Positions 41,424 through 51,321 of a stretch of 64,000 nucleotides of DNA are shown here, piece after piece. Below the pieces are notes generated by a model. That model ran no database searches. It was not told the DNA's origin and saw nothing but the letters and a program-made list of their open reading frames with translations. The stretch is from Heterotrichella gracilis. Taxonomy: Eukaryota; Sar; Xanthophyceae; Tribonematales; Xanthonemataceae. A program made the position numbers and the translations under genes. The stretch is taken from positions 27,489-91,488 of the forward strand of contig JAULBX010016083.1 in NCBI GenBank assembly GCA_032358255.1. The letters are read 5' to 3'. Within the stretch, counting starts at the first letter, position 1. Each line of letters opens with the position of its first letter.

Positions 41424-43589
41424 TCATTGGGCGGTGCGGTTGTGGATGCCACACTCTGTCTTCAGGCTGCCATCCGGGTTGGTCAACCCCTGCAGTAAGA
41501 AAATTGCATCACATTGCAGGTACTCAGCTTAATAGACACGGTGCATCTTCTGGGGTTGCGCACATCCCAACTCCATGCCGTTCTGCCACACAATAGGGGC
41601 ATGCTGGCATTTAAGCTCAGTTTTAATGGCACGTGCCTGCACGCATGCGATGGTACACCCTAAACCAATGCCCGCTCAGAAATTGCACGGTCAGCTCGTG
41701 CGGCGCTTTCATGATCCCCCCACCCTTGCAGCGCACCTGGAACCTGCCTGACCGCTCTCCCCCGTACTCAAACCACTTCTCCTTGGGCACGGGAATGGTG
41801 CTGTGTACATCGCCCACACTGGGGTAGCCCTCCGCATGCAGCGGGTGAGCACCCACCCCACGTGCCTCCAGGTAATCAAAGCAGTCCTTGAAAGACCAGT
41901 AGGCAAGCGGCTGGCACTTGGCGGGAGAGCCAGACTCGAGCACCTGAGGGTGGAGGCGAGGGTTGGGAGGCATGCAATTGCGATGAATGGCGTCGCAAAT
42001 GTGATGAATGGCCTCTCACCCCATGCCACGAGTTCTCGCACTTGAATGATTGAAGAGGGGTGTTTGGCACATGCATGGCAATCAGACAGATTGGGTCTAG
42101 CATGTCCTATCATGTGCTGCACTGTCTGATGCACTGCTGCTGCTGGTGCATGACTGCCTTGCATATCTCAGCCGGCCTGCCCACCCCCCCACACAACATG
42201 AACTCCAGTGCCACACACTCCGCCTAGTAATGCATCTTCCACCTCCCCATCCACCTCCAGCCCTATCCGCTCTGTCCCATGTTTTCCCCCTCCACCCCCT
42301 GCACCCTCCACCCACCCACCTCCAGCGCCGCCCTCTCCGCCCCGTGGTCCCTGCGCCTCCCGTTGATCATGCAGTCTGTGCCCAGCTCCTTCAGCGCGCG
42401 GCTGAACGGTTCCACCTTGCAGATCCGGTCATACTCCTCCACATCGGTCAGGAACAGGTCGGACCCGTGCACAGCCTGGTAGGCGGCCTTGTCGGCGAAG
42501 CCAGCGGCGTGGAAGGTGTGTGCAGTGAAGTTGTAGCGCGCCTGGGAGTATGGGTAGGGATGGCTTACGCTGATATAAAACAATGCACCTGTGCTGTAGC
42601 GTGTGCGCAGGGGCAAGGCGTGGGCCATGCACTTGCAACGCTGTGATCAAGGTGCATGTTGGTGGCAACAGGTGCACAACCTGCTGAGTAGTTTGCATAG
42701 CCTGGTGCCAACAGAGGTGCACGCCATCCCCCCCCCACTCCCTCACCTCCACCTCTGCCAGGAAGGCGTACGTCTCTGGGAACAGGTGGAAGGTGTCCAC
42801 GAACACCACGGGCACGCGGCCGCTGGCCAGGTGGCCGCCCCTGGACAGCAGGTCAAGCAGCACCACATCCCCGGCGATCAGCGCGCAGGGGAACACGGGG
42901 CGCGTGTAGCGGGACACAGCCTGGTCAAGGACCCACAGCGCCTCCTCCTGCAGACGGGGCAGGTGGACATGTGTGCCAGGGTCAGGGTTGTGGCTGGGTG
43001 CACATAGCAAGTGCCAGCTAGCGCTCTGTCCTGCACAGGCACAAGGGTACAAGCACCACCAGCACCCACCTCCAGGTGCTGCAGCCGCAGTGCGTTGTGC
43101 CCCTGCACCACCTCCTCGACTGCACTGGCGGAGACAGTGGTACCGGGCTGGGCAGCTGCTGCTTGAAGGCGGGTTTGGCGCAGCGACGAGTGCTTGGCCC
43201 TGTGACAGCAACCAGTGTGTTGCCAGTGGTTCATGTGGCATGGTAGGTTACCAGTTCAGTGGCGATCACTGTTCCGGGACTTGGTGCATATGCATGCAAC
43301 GCCGAAACTTCCATTCAACTGGCTTGCACACCTATCAGCGTGCCCACACTGTACCAACCAGCTCGTACAAGGCTGTTGTTCCCGCCTTGCGGCACCCGTT
43401 ATGCCACATGCCGCAAGCCACAAGCCTAGGGTTCGGGAACTCACTGTAGCAGAAGTTGCTGCCAGCTTACCTTGGACAGTTGCTGCTGCCGCTTTGCAGC
43501 ACGCGACGGTATGTGAACCGTGGGGCGGGGGTGAGGTTGCCTTGGGTGTGGCATGGCCGGATAGTGGCCCCATGCGCTATGGCTGCCAT
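41424..43589 (-). CDS. PAPS/APS reductase-like protein without Fe-S cysteine pairs, plastid precursor
   Basis: Six exons (43589-43471, 43199-43070, 42947-42747, 42541-42320, 41943-41737, 41489-41424) sum to 945 bases, 314 residues. The start MAAIAHGATIRPCH and the following basic Ser/Arg-rich region look like a transit peptide up to about residue 60. The core matches CysH-type sulfonucleotide reductases: VVFVDTFHLFPETYAF, DRICKVEPFSRAL, INGRRRDHGAER, LAYWSFKDCFDYLEARGV and EYGGERSGRFQ. The short last exon supplies the catalytic Cys in KTECGIH. These enzymes reduce activated sulfate (PAPS or APS) to sulfite. The paired cysteines that bind the 4Fe-4S cluster of plant APS reductases are absent: only one Cys stands in RICKVEP. 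No C-terminal thioredoxin-like domain follows. If the last intron were retained, the protein would lack its catalytic Cys, which supports the spliced model. Confidence 0.88.
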
Positions 43590-44358
43590 CGCAATTCAAG
43601 ACAACGAAACAAGAGCAAGGTTTGGATACAACACACCAGCTTAAAATCACCGTTATGCCGAGAAGACGTTAGGCATCAGGTTTGAAGAAGTAGTTGCAAC
43701 TTTCGAGGTGGGTACCGTTAGTACACCCTGGGTGCGTGAATAACTAGGCTGGGGCCGTTCAACTTGTGGCCACTGAGTACCGTGGCATCAGTAGGTGCAC
43801 CAAACTAGTCGTGGAGCAATGGAGACCTGCTGCACGGGTTCTGCATATATGCGTCGCGACTGACTGGATAAGGCAGGATATCCTTATTGGGCAAATTTGG
43901 GCAAACTTGCAGGACCCTAGGCTAGGGTTTCGCACCTGCCACAATGAACGATTAAATTTAATCATATTTGTCTGTATTTGTTTTGTTTTGTTCAACATTA
44001 TCAGCCTTGCATTTTGTAAGCAGTTTGTTAGCTTTATTTGTTGGTAAAATTCAACAGCATTTTTTTCTCATCCAAGTTACAAATATTTCTGCCCAAGAGG
44101 TGGGCTTCATGGATGCATGCATGGCAACCCAGTGGTGCACTCGACCAAAAAGTCTACCCAGCACCCAAAAAGCACAGAAGGGGCTTTGGCGGCTGTTGAA
44201 CTCGCTAATGGAGGATAGAGTGTGCACAGTTGAAACCCATACAATGCCCTTGTACATACTGAGAAACGCCGCAGCAGTGTGTCAACACGTACGCTGACAT
44301 TTCTCCCCAAGAGTCCTCGAGGCTCCATGCCCCTGACTACCAGTTGCGTGCTGCCATG
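43590..44358. other. Intergenic between two minus-strand genes
   Basis: Promoter side of the sulfate-reductase-like gene and 3' flank of NadC. AT-rich at 43950-44080. Nothing else is seen. Confidence 0.5.
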
Positions 44359-45022
44359 TTATTGCGTCTGAATCTTGAGCGATATGTCCAGCGCCGTGAC
44401 CGAGTGAGTGAGCGCCCCGCAGGACACATATGTCACTCCGGTAGCGGCAATGGCCGCCACAGTGTCCAGCGTCACGTTGCCGCTGGCCTCTGTCTCCACC
44501 GCCCCTCCCACCAGCTCCACCGCATGGCGAAGCATGCTCACGTCCACACCGCCTACGTGTTGGGGTGCACAGCTGGTGACTACACAAGCATCAACCAAAT
44601 GATGAGCATGTTCACCACAACAACAGCAAGCCCAACAACTGATACAAATGCCAAAATATATATATATGCAATGCCGCTGCACCAGCCCTCTCACCCTGCG
44701 CCGCGCTGTCCGGTCTTGCCATGTTGTCCAACATGACCCGCTGCACCCCTGCCCCCTCTCGCACCAGAGCCATCACCTCCTCCACCTCTGCAAGGGTGCG
44801 CGTCTCAACCTCCACCGGCACTGACAGTCCATGCTGGGTCAGGTATGCCTGGTTTGAAAGCGATGAGTGAGATGGTGTGCCGAGGACATGGGGAATTTAG
44901 CTAGTGCAAACTCATAATTTTGAATTAGTTTGCAAGGCAACGCTCGGGGTGCATCTGCCATGGTTGCTGTGTGAACCCTGCACCGCCTCACCTGTGTGCT
45001 GTTGACTGCCGCGCGAATGCCG

Positions 45023-45053
<31 letters not shown>

Positions 45054-46484
45054 TGACCATGTCAAACAGGCCGATGCGGTGGTTGTGCCCACCACCAATA
45101 AGCACAGCCCACTTGTCAAGCAGCCGCAGCCCCGGGGCGGTTTTGCGAGTCTCAAGTATCCGTGCCGATGTGCCCTGTCACCGCACCACATAGTCGAGTC
45201 AGCTGCTTGGCCACTTGACATGCTCCAGCTCAATGGTGCCACAGCCACATGGCAACCTGGTGTGCCGTGCACCACACACTTGCTTTGCTGCACACACACT
45301 GCCGCCCACCAGCACACGCCCCAATGGCCGCTGTGCACGCTCACCTGCATTGCCGCCACCATGAGCGCCGTTGCGGTTGCCACCCCACTCATGCGCTGCA
45401 GCAGGTTGAGGGCGATGCGCTCTGCCACCAGGATGGACCGGGCCGCACCGCGCACCTCGCCAAACACCACCCCACGTGCCACGCGGTCGCCGTCCACACC
45501 GCTCCACTGCACCACCAGCAAAGGGTCCACCAGCGTAAACACCTGCGCGCGCAAGACCCTGTCATGTATGGATTGAAATGGCGCCTGTGACTCGTGCAGA
45601 AGAGGCCGGGCATGGTGTGCTACATGGGCCGCTGGAAAGTGGGCGATGTGTGCCGTCTCCCATGCCGCAGTCAGGTGTTTACCCCTCCCCGCCTCCTCCT
45701 CTCACCCTTTCCGCCACCGCCAGCCCTGCTAGCACCCCATCCGCCTTGGCCAGGAAGGTGGCCACAGCCTGTGTATCGGCAGGGACCCTGCAGGGGGCGA
45801 GGGGGCACACCAGGTGGGGATAGGGAAGCAGGGGCACAGGTGGGTTGCAATGATGGTGCACTGCACAGACTGAAGATGTGGTTGTGTATGGGCGGGCGGG
45901 TGCATTGCGTACGTGGCCATGGTGGTGACGTCCCCCACCCCGCCTGCGTCCTCCTGCAGGGCTGACCGTATGACCTGCAAAGGGTTGAAGGCGGCTGACG
46001 TGGAAAGAAGACACACATGGGTGGCCCAGCAGGCGAGACAAACAGCAGCAGTAGTGCGTGGTGGTTGCTCACCTGGTCTAGGTCCCACCTGGGGTGGGGG
46101 GGAGGCGGCACAGGGGCGTGTGGTGGGCCACTCCTGAAGGCAAGCAGGTGAAGGAGGAGTCAACCGAACTAATAGACAACGATGCACTGTTGCAGCAACT
46201 AGGACACCGCAGTACTGCCTTGAAGCAACCCTATCAGTGATCAGGCAGCTAGACCAGGCCGTCTTGGGGTGGCAGGCATGCACAGTGCTCGTCAAGGTAT
46301 ACATACTTTAGATTCTATCTAAATGCAAGCTGGTTATGAATGACCTACTAGTGGATTAAGACAAGTGAGTTAAAACGACCACTGGTGCGTGGGGGCTGGT
46401 CAGCCTGTGTGTGCACCGCTCAAGGCAGGAGGTCGCAGACGCCTTGCCGTACCCTGGCTGCTCCCATGGGCTCCTCCAATCCAT
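44359..46484 (-). CDS. nadC: Quinolinate phosphoribosyltransferase, decarboxylating (EC 2.4.2.19)
   Basis: The enzyme makes nicotinate mononucleotide from quinolinate and PRPP, the entry step of NAD synthesis. Secure exons are 46133-46073, 45974-45913, 45787-45706, 45542-45345, 45174-44992, 44848-44695 and 44552-44359, all in phase. A small first exon 46484-46453 ([11 protein letters not shown]) fits the phase and would give 321 residues, but it is tentative and shows no transit peptide, so the true 5' end may lie elsewhere. Family motifs in order: [111 protein letters not shown] and [14 protein letters not shown]. All active-site Arg, Lys and His positions I can recognise are present. It is divergent from the histidine-phosphatase gene. 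Confidence 0.93.
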
Positions 46485-47037
46485 TGCAGTATCAAGTTAC
46501 TCCTCAGCAAGGGCCCACGTCTCTGTTGGCACGTCTCTGTTGGCAGTGCTGTCCGAGATCACTCAGGTACAAAACAGGCAGTTTAGGAGGTTTAGGTAGG
46601 CATATATGTACATCGACGTGAGAACTGCCGGTAGGAGGGGACACAGACTAAAAAAGCGACTGAAAATGTTTTCTGAGAAGGCACAGAGGGTGTCAGCACC
46701 CCGCTCATATGCATGCATGCATTGGCGCCAAGGTTCCTTCCCTCCACTTCTGTGAGTGTCTCCCTCTGAAGCCCCGTTCCTTGTGCAAGTAAGAGAAGAT
46801 AAAGCTCCTGCACACGCCCTGCAAACAAACACTTGCATCGCTGCGACGATCGCCAAGTCACCTTGTTTGTGGGAAGAAACTATCGCTCGTGGTGCTCACA
46901 TATAAAGTCGTGTGCATGCATGTTCACATGGGCTTTTGCCACTCCAGCTTTTCGTAACTGTTTGCTAGACACCACTAGCCAGGTGGGCTTGTCGCAAAAT
47001 ACCAAGGAGCTCACTGCTCGTCCTCGTTGAACCAACC
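46485..47037. promoter_or_regulatory. Divergent intergenic (nadC / histidine phosphatase)
   Basis: About 550 bases between opposite starts, containing a tandem duplication of CGTCTCTGTTGGCA near 46519-46547. A longer 5' exon of nadC could lie here. Confidence 0.4.
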
Positions 47038-47784
47038 ATGCACCGCGCTTTGTCAGGGGCGCACACCCAGTCGTCCCACCACCCATCTGGGGTCACCCCC
47101 ACAGTGAGGTCAGCGCGTAGTCAGCCTTGTAGAAGCGCCAGAGCAGCAACCATCAACACACCTTCTCGGAGATGCTTACCAGTCCGAGCCACTCTGTCGC
47201 TGACAACATGCACAAGCACCTCCTCGGGCGACACCAAGCCAGCTGGGAAGAGCATCATGAAACGGTTGATTATGATGAGGCAAGCACAAGACAGGGTGGA
47301 GGCACGTGATGGGCCAAAGGTCCCAGACCACGACAGGCCCATCACCAGCGACAGTGAGCAGATGGCAGCACAAGTGGCACGCAAGCTGACAGAGTATGGG
47401 TGGCTGCCACAGCTCATCCTGTGCAGCAACGCTGAGAGGGCCAAGCAAACGCTTGAGGCCATGTGCCAAGAAGCGTCGGAGATGAGCAAAGCCACCACTC
47501 AGTTCCTGGGCTCTTTTTACACTGTGGCTGCGCTGGACGGGCAAACAAAGCAGGCAGTGCAGGAGGCTATCCTGTCAGCCGCTGGGGCAGGTGCTGTGGA
47601 TGCACACACAGTGCTGTGCGTGGGGCACAACAAGGGCTGGGAGGAAGCGTCAACAGAGTTGGCGGGGCAGGACTTGAAGCTTGACAGTGCACACGCTGCG
47701 CTACTGGAAACCGCCGCAGAAACCTGGGAGGACGCATTCCAAACTGGGGCGCGCTGGAGCCTGGTCAGCGTGCTTACGCCCTGA
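47038..47784 (+). CDS. SixA-like histidine phosphatase superfamily protein with catalytic His replaced by Gln
   Basis: This is a single uninterrupted frame of 248 residues, the only multi-domain-length gene here without introns. Residues 1 to about 70 are Ser/Thr/Arg-rich and nearly free of acidic residues, so a plastid or mitochondrial transit peptide is likely. The rest follows the SixA-like branch: RLIMMRQAQD, PDHDRPITSDSEQMAAQVAR, WLPQLILCSNAERAKQTLEA and VLCVGHNKGWEEA. In active members the first motif is RHA or RHG, and its His carries the phosphate; here it is RQA (codon CAA at 47281-47283). The second His (GHN) and the Arg of the AER segment are kept. I infer loss of phosphatase chemistry, perhaps retained binding, unless the base is an error or an allele. 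Confidence 0.85.
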   Translation: MHRALSGAHTQSSHHPSGVTPTVRSARSQPCRSARAATINTPSRRCLPVRATLSLTTCTSTSSGDTKPAGKSIMKRLIMMRQAQDRVEARDGPKVPDHDRPITSDSEQMAAQVARKLTEYGWLPQLILCSNAERAKQTLEAMCQEASEMSKATTQFLGSFYTVAALDGQTKQAVQEAILSAAGAGAVDAHTVLCVGHNKGWEEASTELAGQDLKLDSAHAALLETAAETWEDAFQTGARWSLVSVLTP

Positions 47785-48601
47785 AAACCTTCCCCAAATG
47801 ACTCGAGCCAGGTAGATGGCGTGTGTTTCACTGCACTTCCCGTTGAACGCTGTTTCATTGTTGCTGGGCGCGGCGCTCTAGCCAGTGCGTTGCCTGTGGG
47901 TGTTGCGTCAGGCCTCCCAAGTTGAAACAGCTTGGGTCACTGACTTTGAACATCTAGTGACCCGGGGTACCTGCCTGCTCTTCCCAGGCTGCAGTGTTGC
48001 ATCAAGGATTACAGGTGCAGAGACTGACATATATTTGCAGTGCGGTTTAATAGCATTGGATGTCATGTTTTTGTACTGTCCCGCAGCATGTATGCCCCTT
48101 CACAGTGAACACAAGAGTTTGCCTTGCATTGTCACTGAACACGATTGACTTCAATGAGTAGCCGGCAAGGTTAATATGGTTCCATCACTGTGGTACTGCC
48201 AAATGCAGCATCATTGTTTTTGAGCAGCTCCAATCTTCAGCTGCAGTGATATCTCGTCAGTGGTTGTTCCAAAAGTTTCTAACTCTCTGGACGTCAAAGA
48301 GTGCAACAAGTTGTAAAGCCAACCATATGGTCGTACTCAAGTACCACAGATATATCCAGTGTAACACTACAACGAGTGACATTACCGCCACAAACTTGTG
48401 AAAATGCTAGCACAGCTCTAGCGTGAGTACATACACGGTGTCAAAGCCTGGGATGTGTTTTGTTTGTAACTGCGGGGCCAGAGCAGGGCCTGGCGGGACA
48501 TAATCAGCCACTGGATGAATTTGGCAACCATCGCCAGATCAGCTGCATGTCCCTCCCCACCCCCACCTCCCTCAACACAGCATCCTGTTGGTATGACCAC
48601 T
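47785..48601. other. Intergenic, convergent 3' ends
   Basis: About 800 bases between the phosphatase stop and the LPA3-like stop. No coding exon or repeat is evident. Confidence 0.5.
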
Positions 48602-50387
48602 TCATGACGATGGTAGTATATTCAGCGCCACATCTTTCAACGATGGCATCGTGTCTGATGCAAATACAGTTGTCAGCTCGTCTGACTTTCGTGGGTGCCG
48701 ACGCAACACCTGCCATGGTCCAGGGTAGCAGCGAAAGAGTACACCTGCAGCATCAAATCCAGGGTTCAATGCCCATGCATTGGTGTGTGGCTCTTGGGTG
48801 ATGAATGCGCCCAGTTCATCCTTGCCACACATTCACAGGTGGCACTATCACTGCTGCACAGGTGGCACTATCACTGCTTCACACTGCGATGTGTCAGCGG
48901 CAGCAACTTCATGCATTTGCATGCTTTTGTCATACATGTCAGACATGCATTCTTGTGAACGACAAAACATACAAAATTATCCACCAGGTCTGCGCTCTGG
49001 AGCCGCAAGGTGCATGGTGACACTCACCGGGCTTGGAGCCTTTGAAATTGTGGATGTAGTAGGCTGCTGTGAAATTTGGAATGAATTCTTTTGCCAGCTT
49101 GCCAATTTTGGGGTAGAACAGCGCTGGGTAGTAACCGGTGCGTATGCGGTCCAGCTCCCCATTGAACACCACAATAGGCTTGCCCTGCTTGCACGTCCAG
49201 CTGCTCCAAAGCTCCTCCACAGCTATCATCTCTGCATGGGAACGGGACACTCAAGTGCAAGGGATATTGGCCGCAACAATCAGCTGCTGCCAACACATTT
49301 GCATCCTGCAACTGGACAGTAATCAGGGACACATACCAATGGGTTTGCGATATTGGTTGTGCATTGCCATACCCTACCGTTCACGTTGAAGTGTGGGTAC
49401 GCAATGATGAACAGCTCGTCGCTGTCCTTCACACGCTGTGCCACATTGACCTTGTTGATGTCGAAACCAAAGTCCATGAGCCCCGTGGGCCTAGTCAGGT
49501 AATCCAGCTGGAAGCTGCTTTTCTCAAAAACGGGGTCGATGGTCCATGACCCGGCATTTGGGTCCATTGCTTTGCCCTCCATGGCTAGCATCAGCTCCTG
49601 TGCTTGGCAAACATTACCATCAGCAGGTGTCATGGCGGTGGGCAAGTGTGCGCTTGCTCTGCCTGGTGCACCAATGAGCTAGCAATGCCTGAACCGTGGT
49701 ACCTGTTGATCTGGAAAAAATATGCGAGTTGTGGCTGCCTTGGTTTGAAAGGCCCTCACAAATTGGCGCAGATACCTCAGGTCAAGCGTCATTTCATTGG
49801 CTCCTTCCCCATCCCCTGCACCGGCAGAACAGTAGGCCCTATGGCATCAATAGTACAAGGTCCAGTTTCTGTGGCTTCCTGCAAGATTTAGTGACCTGCG
49901 CGGTTTGGCATGGGGCGTTGCAGGCCCTTCCCAGCATCCTCCACTCGTACACCTCACCTTGCACACTGGTGAGTGATGTAGGAGGAAACTCCACTTCAAT
50001 CAACTGCCTACCGTCTTCCAGTGCTGTTTGCACAGCCGTCTGAGCCTGGCTGATTGCCTTGTTGTAGTCGCGTGGAAAGCTCTGCAAAAAGGGGTGTTGT
50101 CGGGGCATGTGCCAACGGGCATTGCAAATCTTGCGAGGTTCAGCGCATGCAACTCTATTATTAATCATATCTGATGATCTGGTACGTTCCTCACGGAATC
50201 ATACAAGGTGTTTCGAGCTTACCACTTTCGCTGCAGAGGCACGGAGCGCAACGGCTCTGCTGGGCCTACACTGCTGCGTGCTTGTGCTAAACCTTGTGCT
50301 GCAGTGCTCGAAGCCACCTGCTCTCAAGTTCACTCTGCTATGCTGGGCGCTGGGTACATAGGCAATGGTGGGGGAGCCTGTCCACAT
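48602..50387 (-). CDS. LPA3-like DUF1995 protein, plastid precursor
   Basis: Six exons (50387-50223, 50081-49958, 49815-49703, 49597-49378, 49231-49028, 48744-48602) sum to 969 bases, 322 residues. The first about 52 residues (Ser/Arg-rich, ending near VALRASAAKV) look like a transit peptide. The DUF1995 domain follows: SFPRDYNKAISQAQTAVQTA, LIEVEFPPTSLTSVQG, GDGEGANEMTLDLRYL, TRIFFPD, FQLDYLTRPTGLMDFGF, DELFIIAYPHFNVNEM, VVFNGELDRIRTGYYP, YYIHNFKG and GVLFRCYPGPWQVLR. The protein ends MPSLKDVALNILPSS. In Arabidopsis LPA3 is needed for photosystem II (CP43) assembly; the same role is inferred here. Several plant paralogues exist, so the exact orthology is open. Confidence 0.9.
48834..48882. 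repeat. Tandem duplication of about 24 bp in the last LPA3-like intron
   Basis: CACAGGTGGCACTATCACTG occurs twice, separated by a few bases, in the intron before the final exon. Confidence 0.8.
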
Positions 50388-51321
50388 GGTGCCTGTTGAG
50401 GTGCTGGCGAGGGGCGTACTCTGGCCAGTTCACACACACACAGGAAGGCCTAGTGGCCAGTGGCTAGTAAAAACAGTCAACCTAGTGGCATTTGATGCCG
50501 ATGCGCATGTGGACCTGTAGGCTCCGCGCCTTGACTTCACTTTCTTGAACGCAACAGGCGGTCTAAGGTAACAAGTATATTGCGACAAGGAGGACACGCT
50601 TATCAAGGTGCTAGCACTCACTTATCAAGCGCATATCCAGCGCAATGCATGCAGAAACCGAAACGCATGCATGCAAAATCGAAAGGCTTGGGTATTGGAC
50701 CACACAACAGGCGTGGCAGGAGGTTGAACTAGCCCGTGAAAAATGTAGCATCGATCAACGCATCCGGCTGGCAGTCTTTGTTCTATAGCTTTGCATCTGG
50801 GACTAATGCCCATGCCTTGTGCAAGGTGAGCAATATGGCCAACGGGCAGGGAGACAGGGGGGCATATCACGACTTGTCCTCGTCCGAAGCCCTTTCGCTT
50901 GGTGTGCTCCGGACGCGGACTTTTTGGGCTTTTGGGCTCGAAACGAAAGCACGTTGGGCTCTTGACATGCAGCGTTTGTGTTCAGCAGTCGCCCATAAAG
51001 CCTGCGTGTGGCTCAACCTGTGGCATCACAAGTGCTCGTCTTGCTGTCTTCTGGGCGCCCACTTGAAGACAGAGGTGGTTTTATGACACGCAGCTTCCTC
51101 TCTCATCGATCCTCACCTCTGCCGACATCCCTCGCCCAGTGCTGACAGTTTGAGGTTCACACCTGGTCGTGTGCGGGCGCAAGTACCCTTTTCCCAGTAG
51201 CCCCGTTGGGCATCACTGGAATGTTTCGGTGATAGGCGGGGCGGTTCACACGGCAAGTTGCGGGGGGCAGCGGGAGCTTGGCTCTCCGTTCCACTAGCAG
51301 CCTGCGGCCTCACTGGTCAAT
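50388..51321. promoter_or_regulatory. Divergent intergenic (LPA3-like / U-box-WD40)
   Basis: About 0.9 kb between opposite starts, with two copies of a GCATGCA-rich motif at 50645-50672. No coding exon can be supported. Confidence 0.4.

Noticed and set aside
41623-41736. Alternative C-terminus of the sulfate-reductase-like protein without splicing
   Set aside because: The read-through frame is open but removes the catalytic ECGIH motif, which a downstream exon supplies in phase.
42429-43241. 270-codon open frame overlapping the sulfate-reductase-like gene
   Set aside because: It spans two exons and two introns in a shadow frame. The conserved CysH motifs lie in the spliced frame.
48418-48600. 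Frame continuing after the LPA3-like stop
   Set aside because: The DUF1995 domain ends normally at NILPSS with a stop. The following frame is probably 3' UTR.
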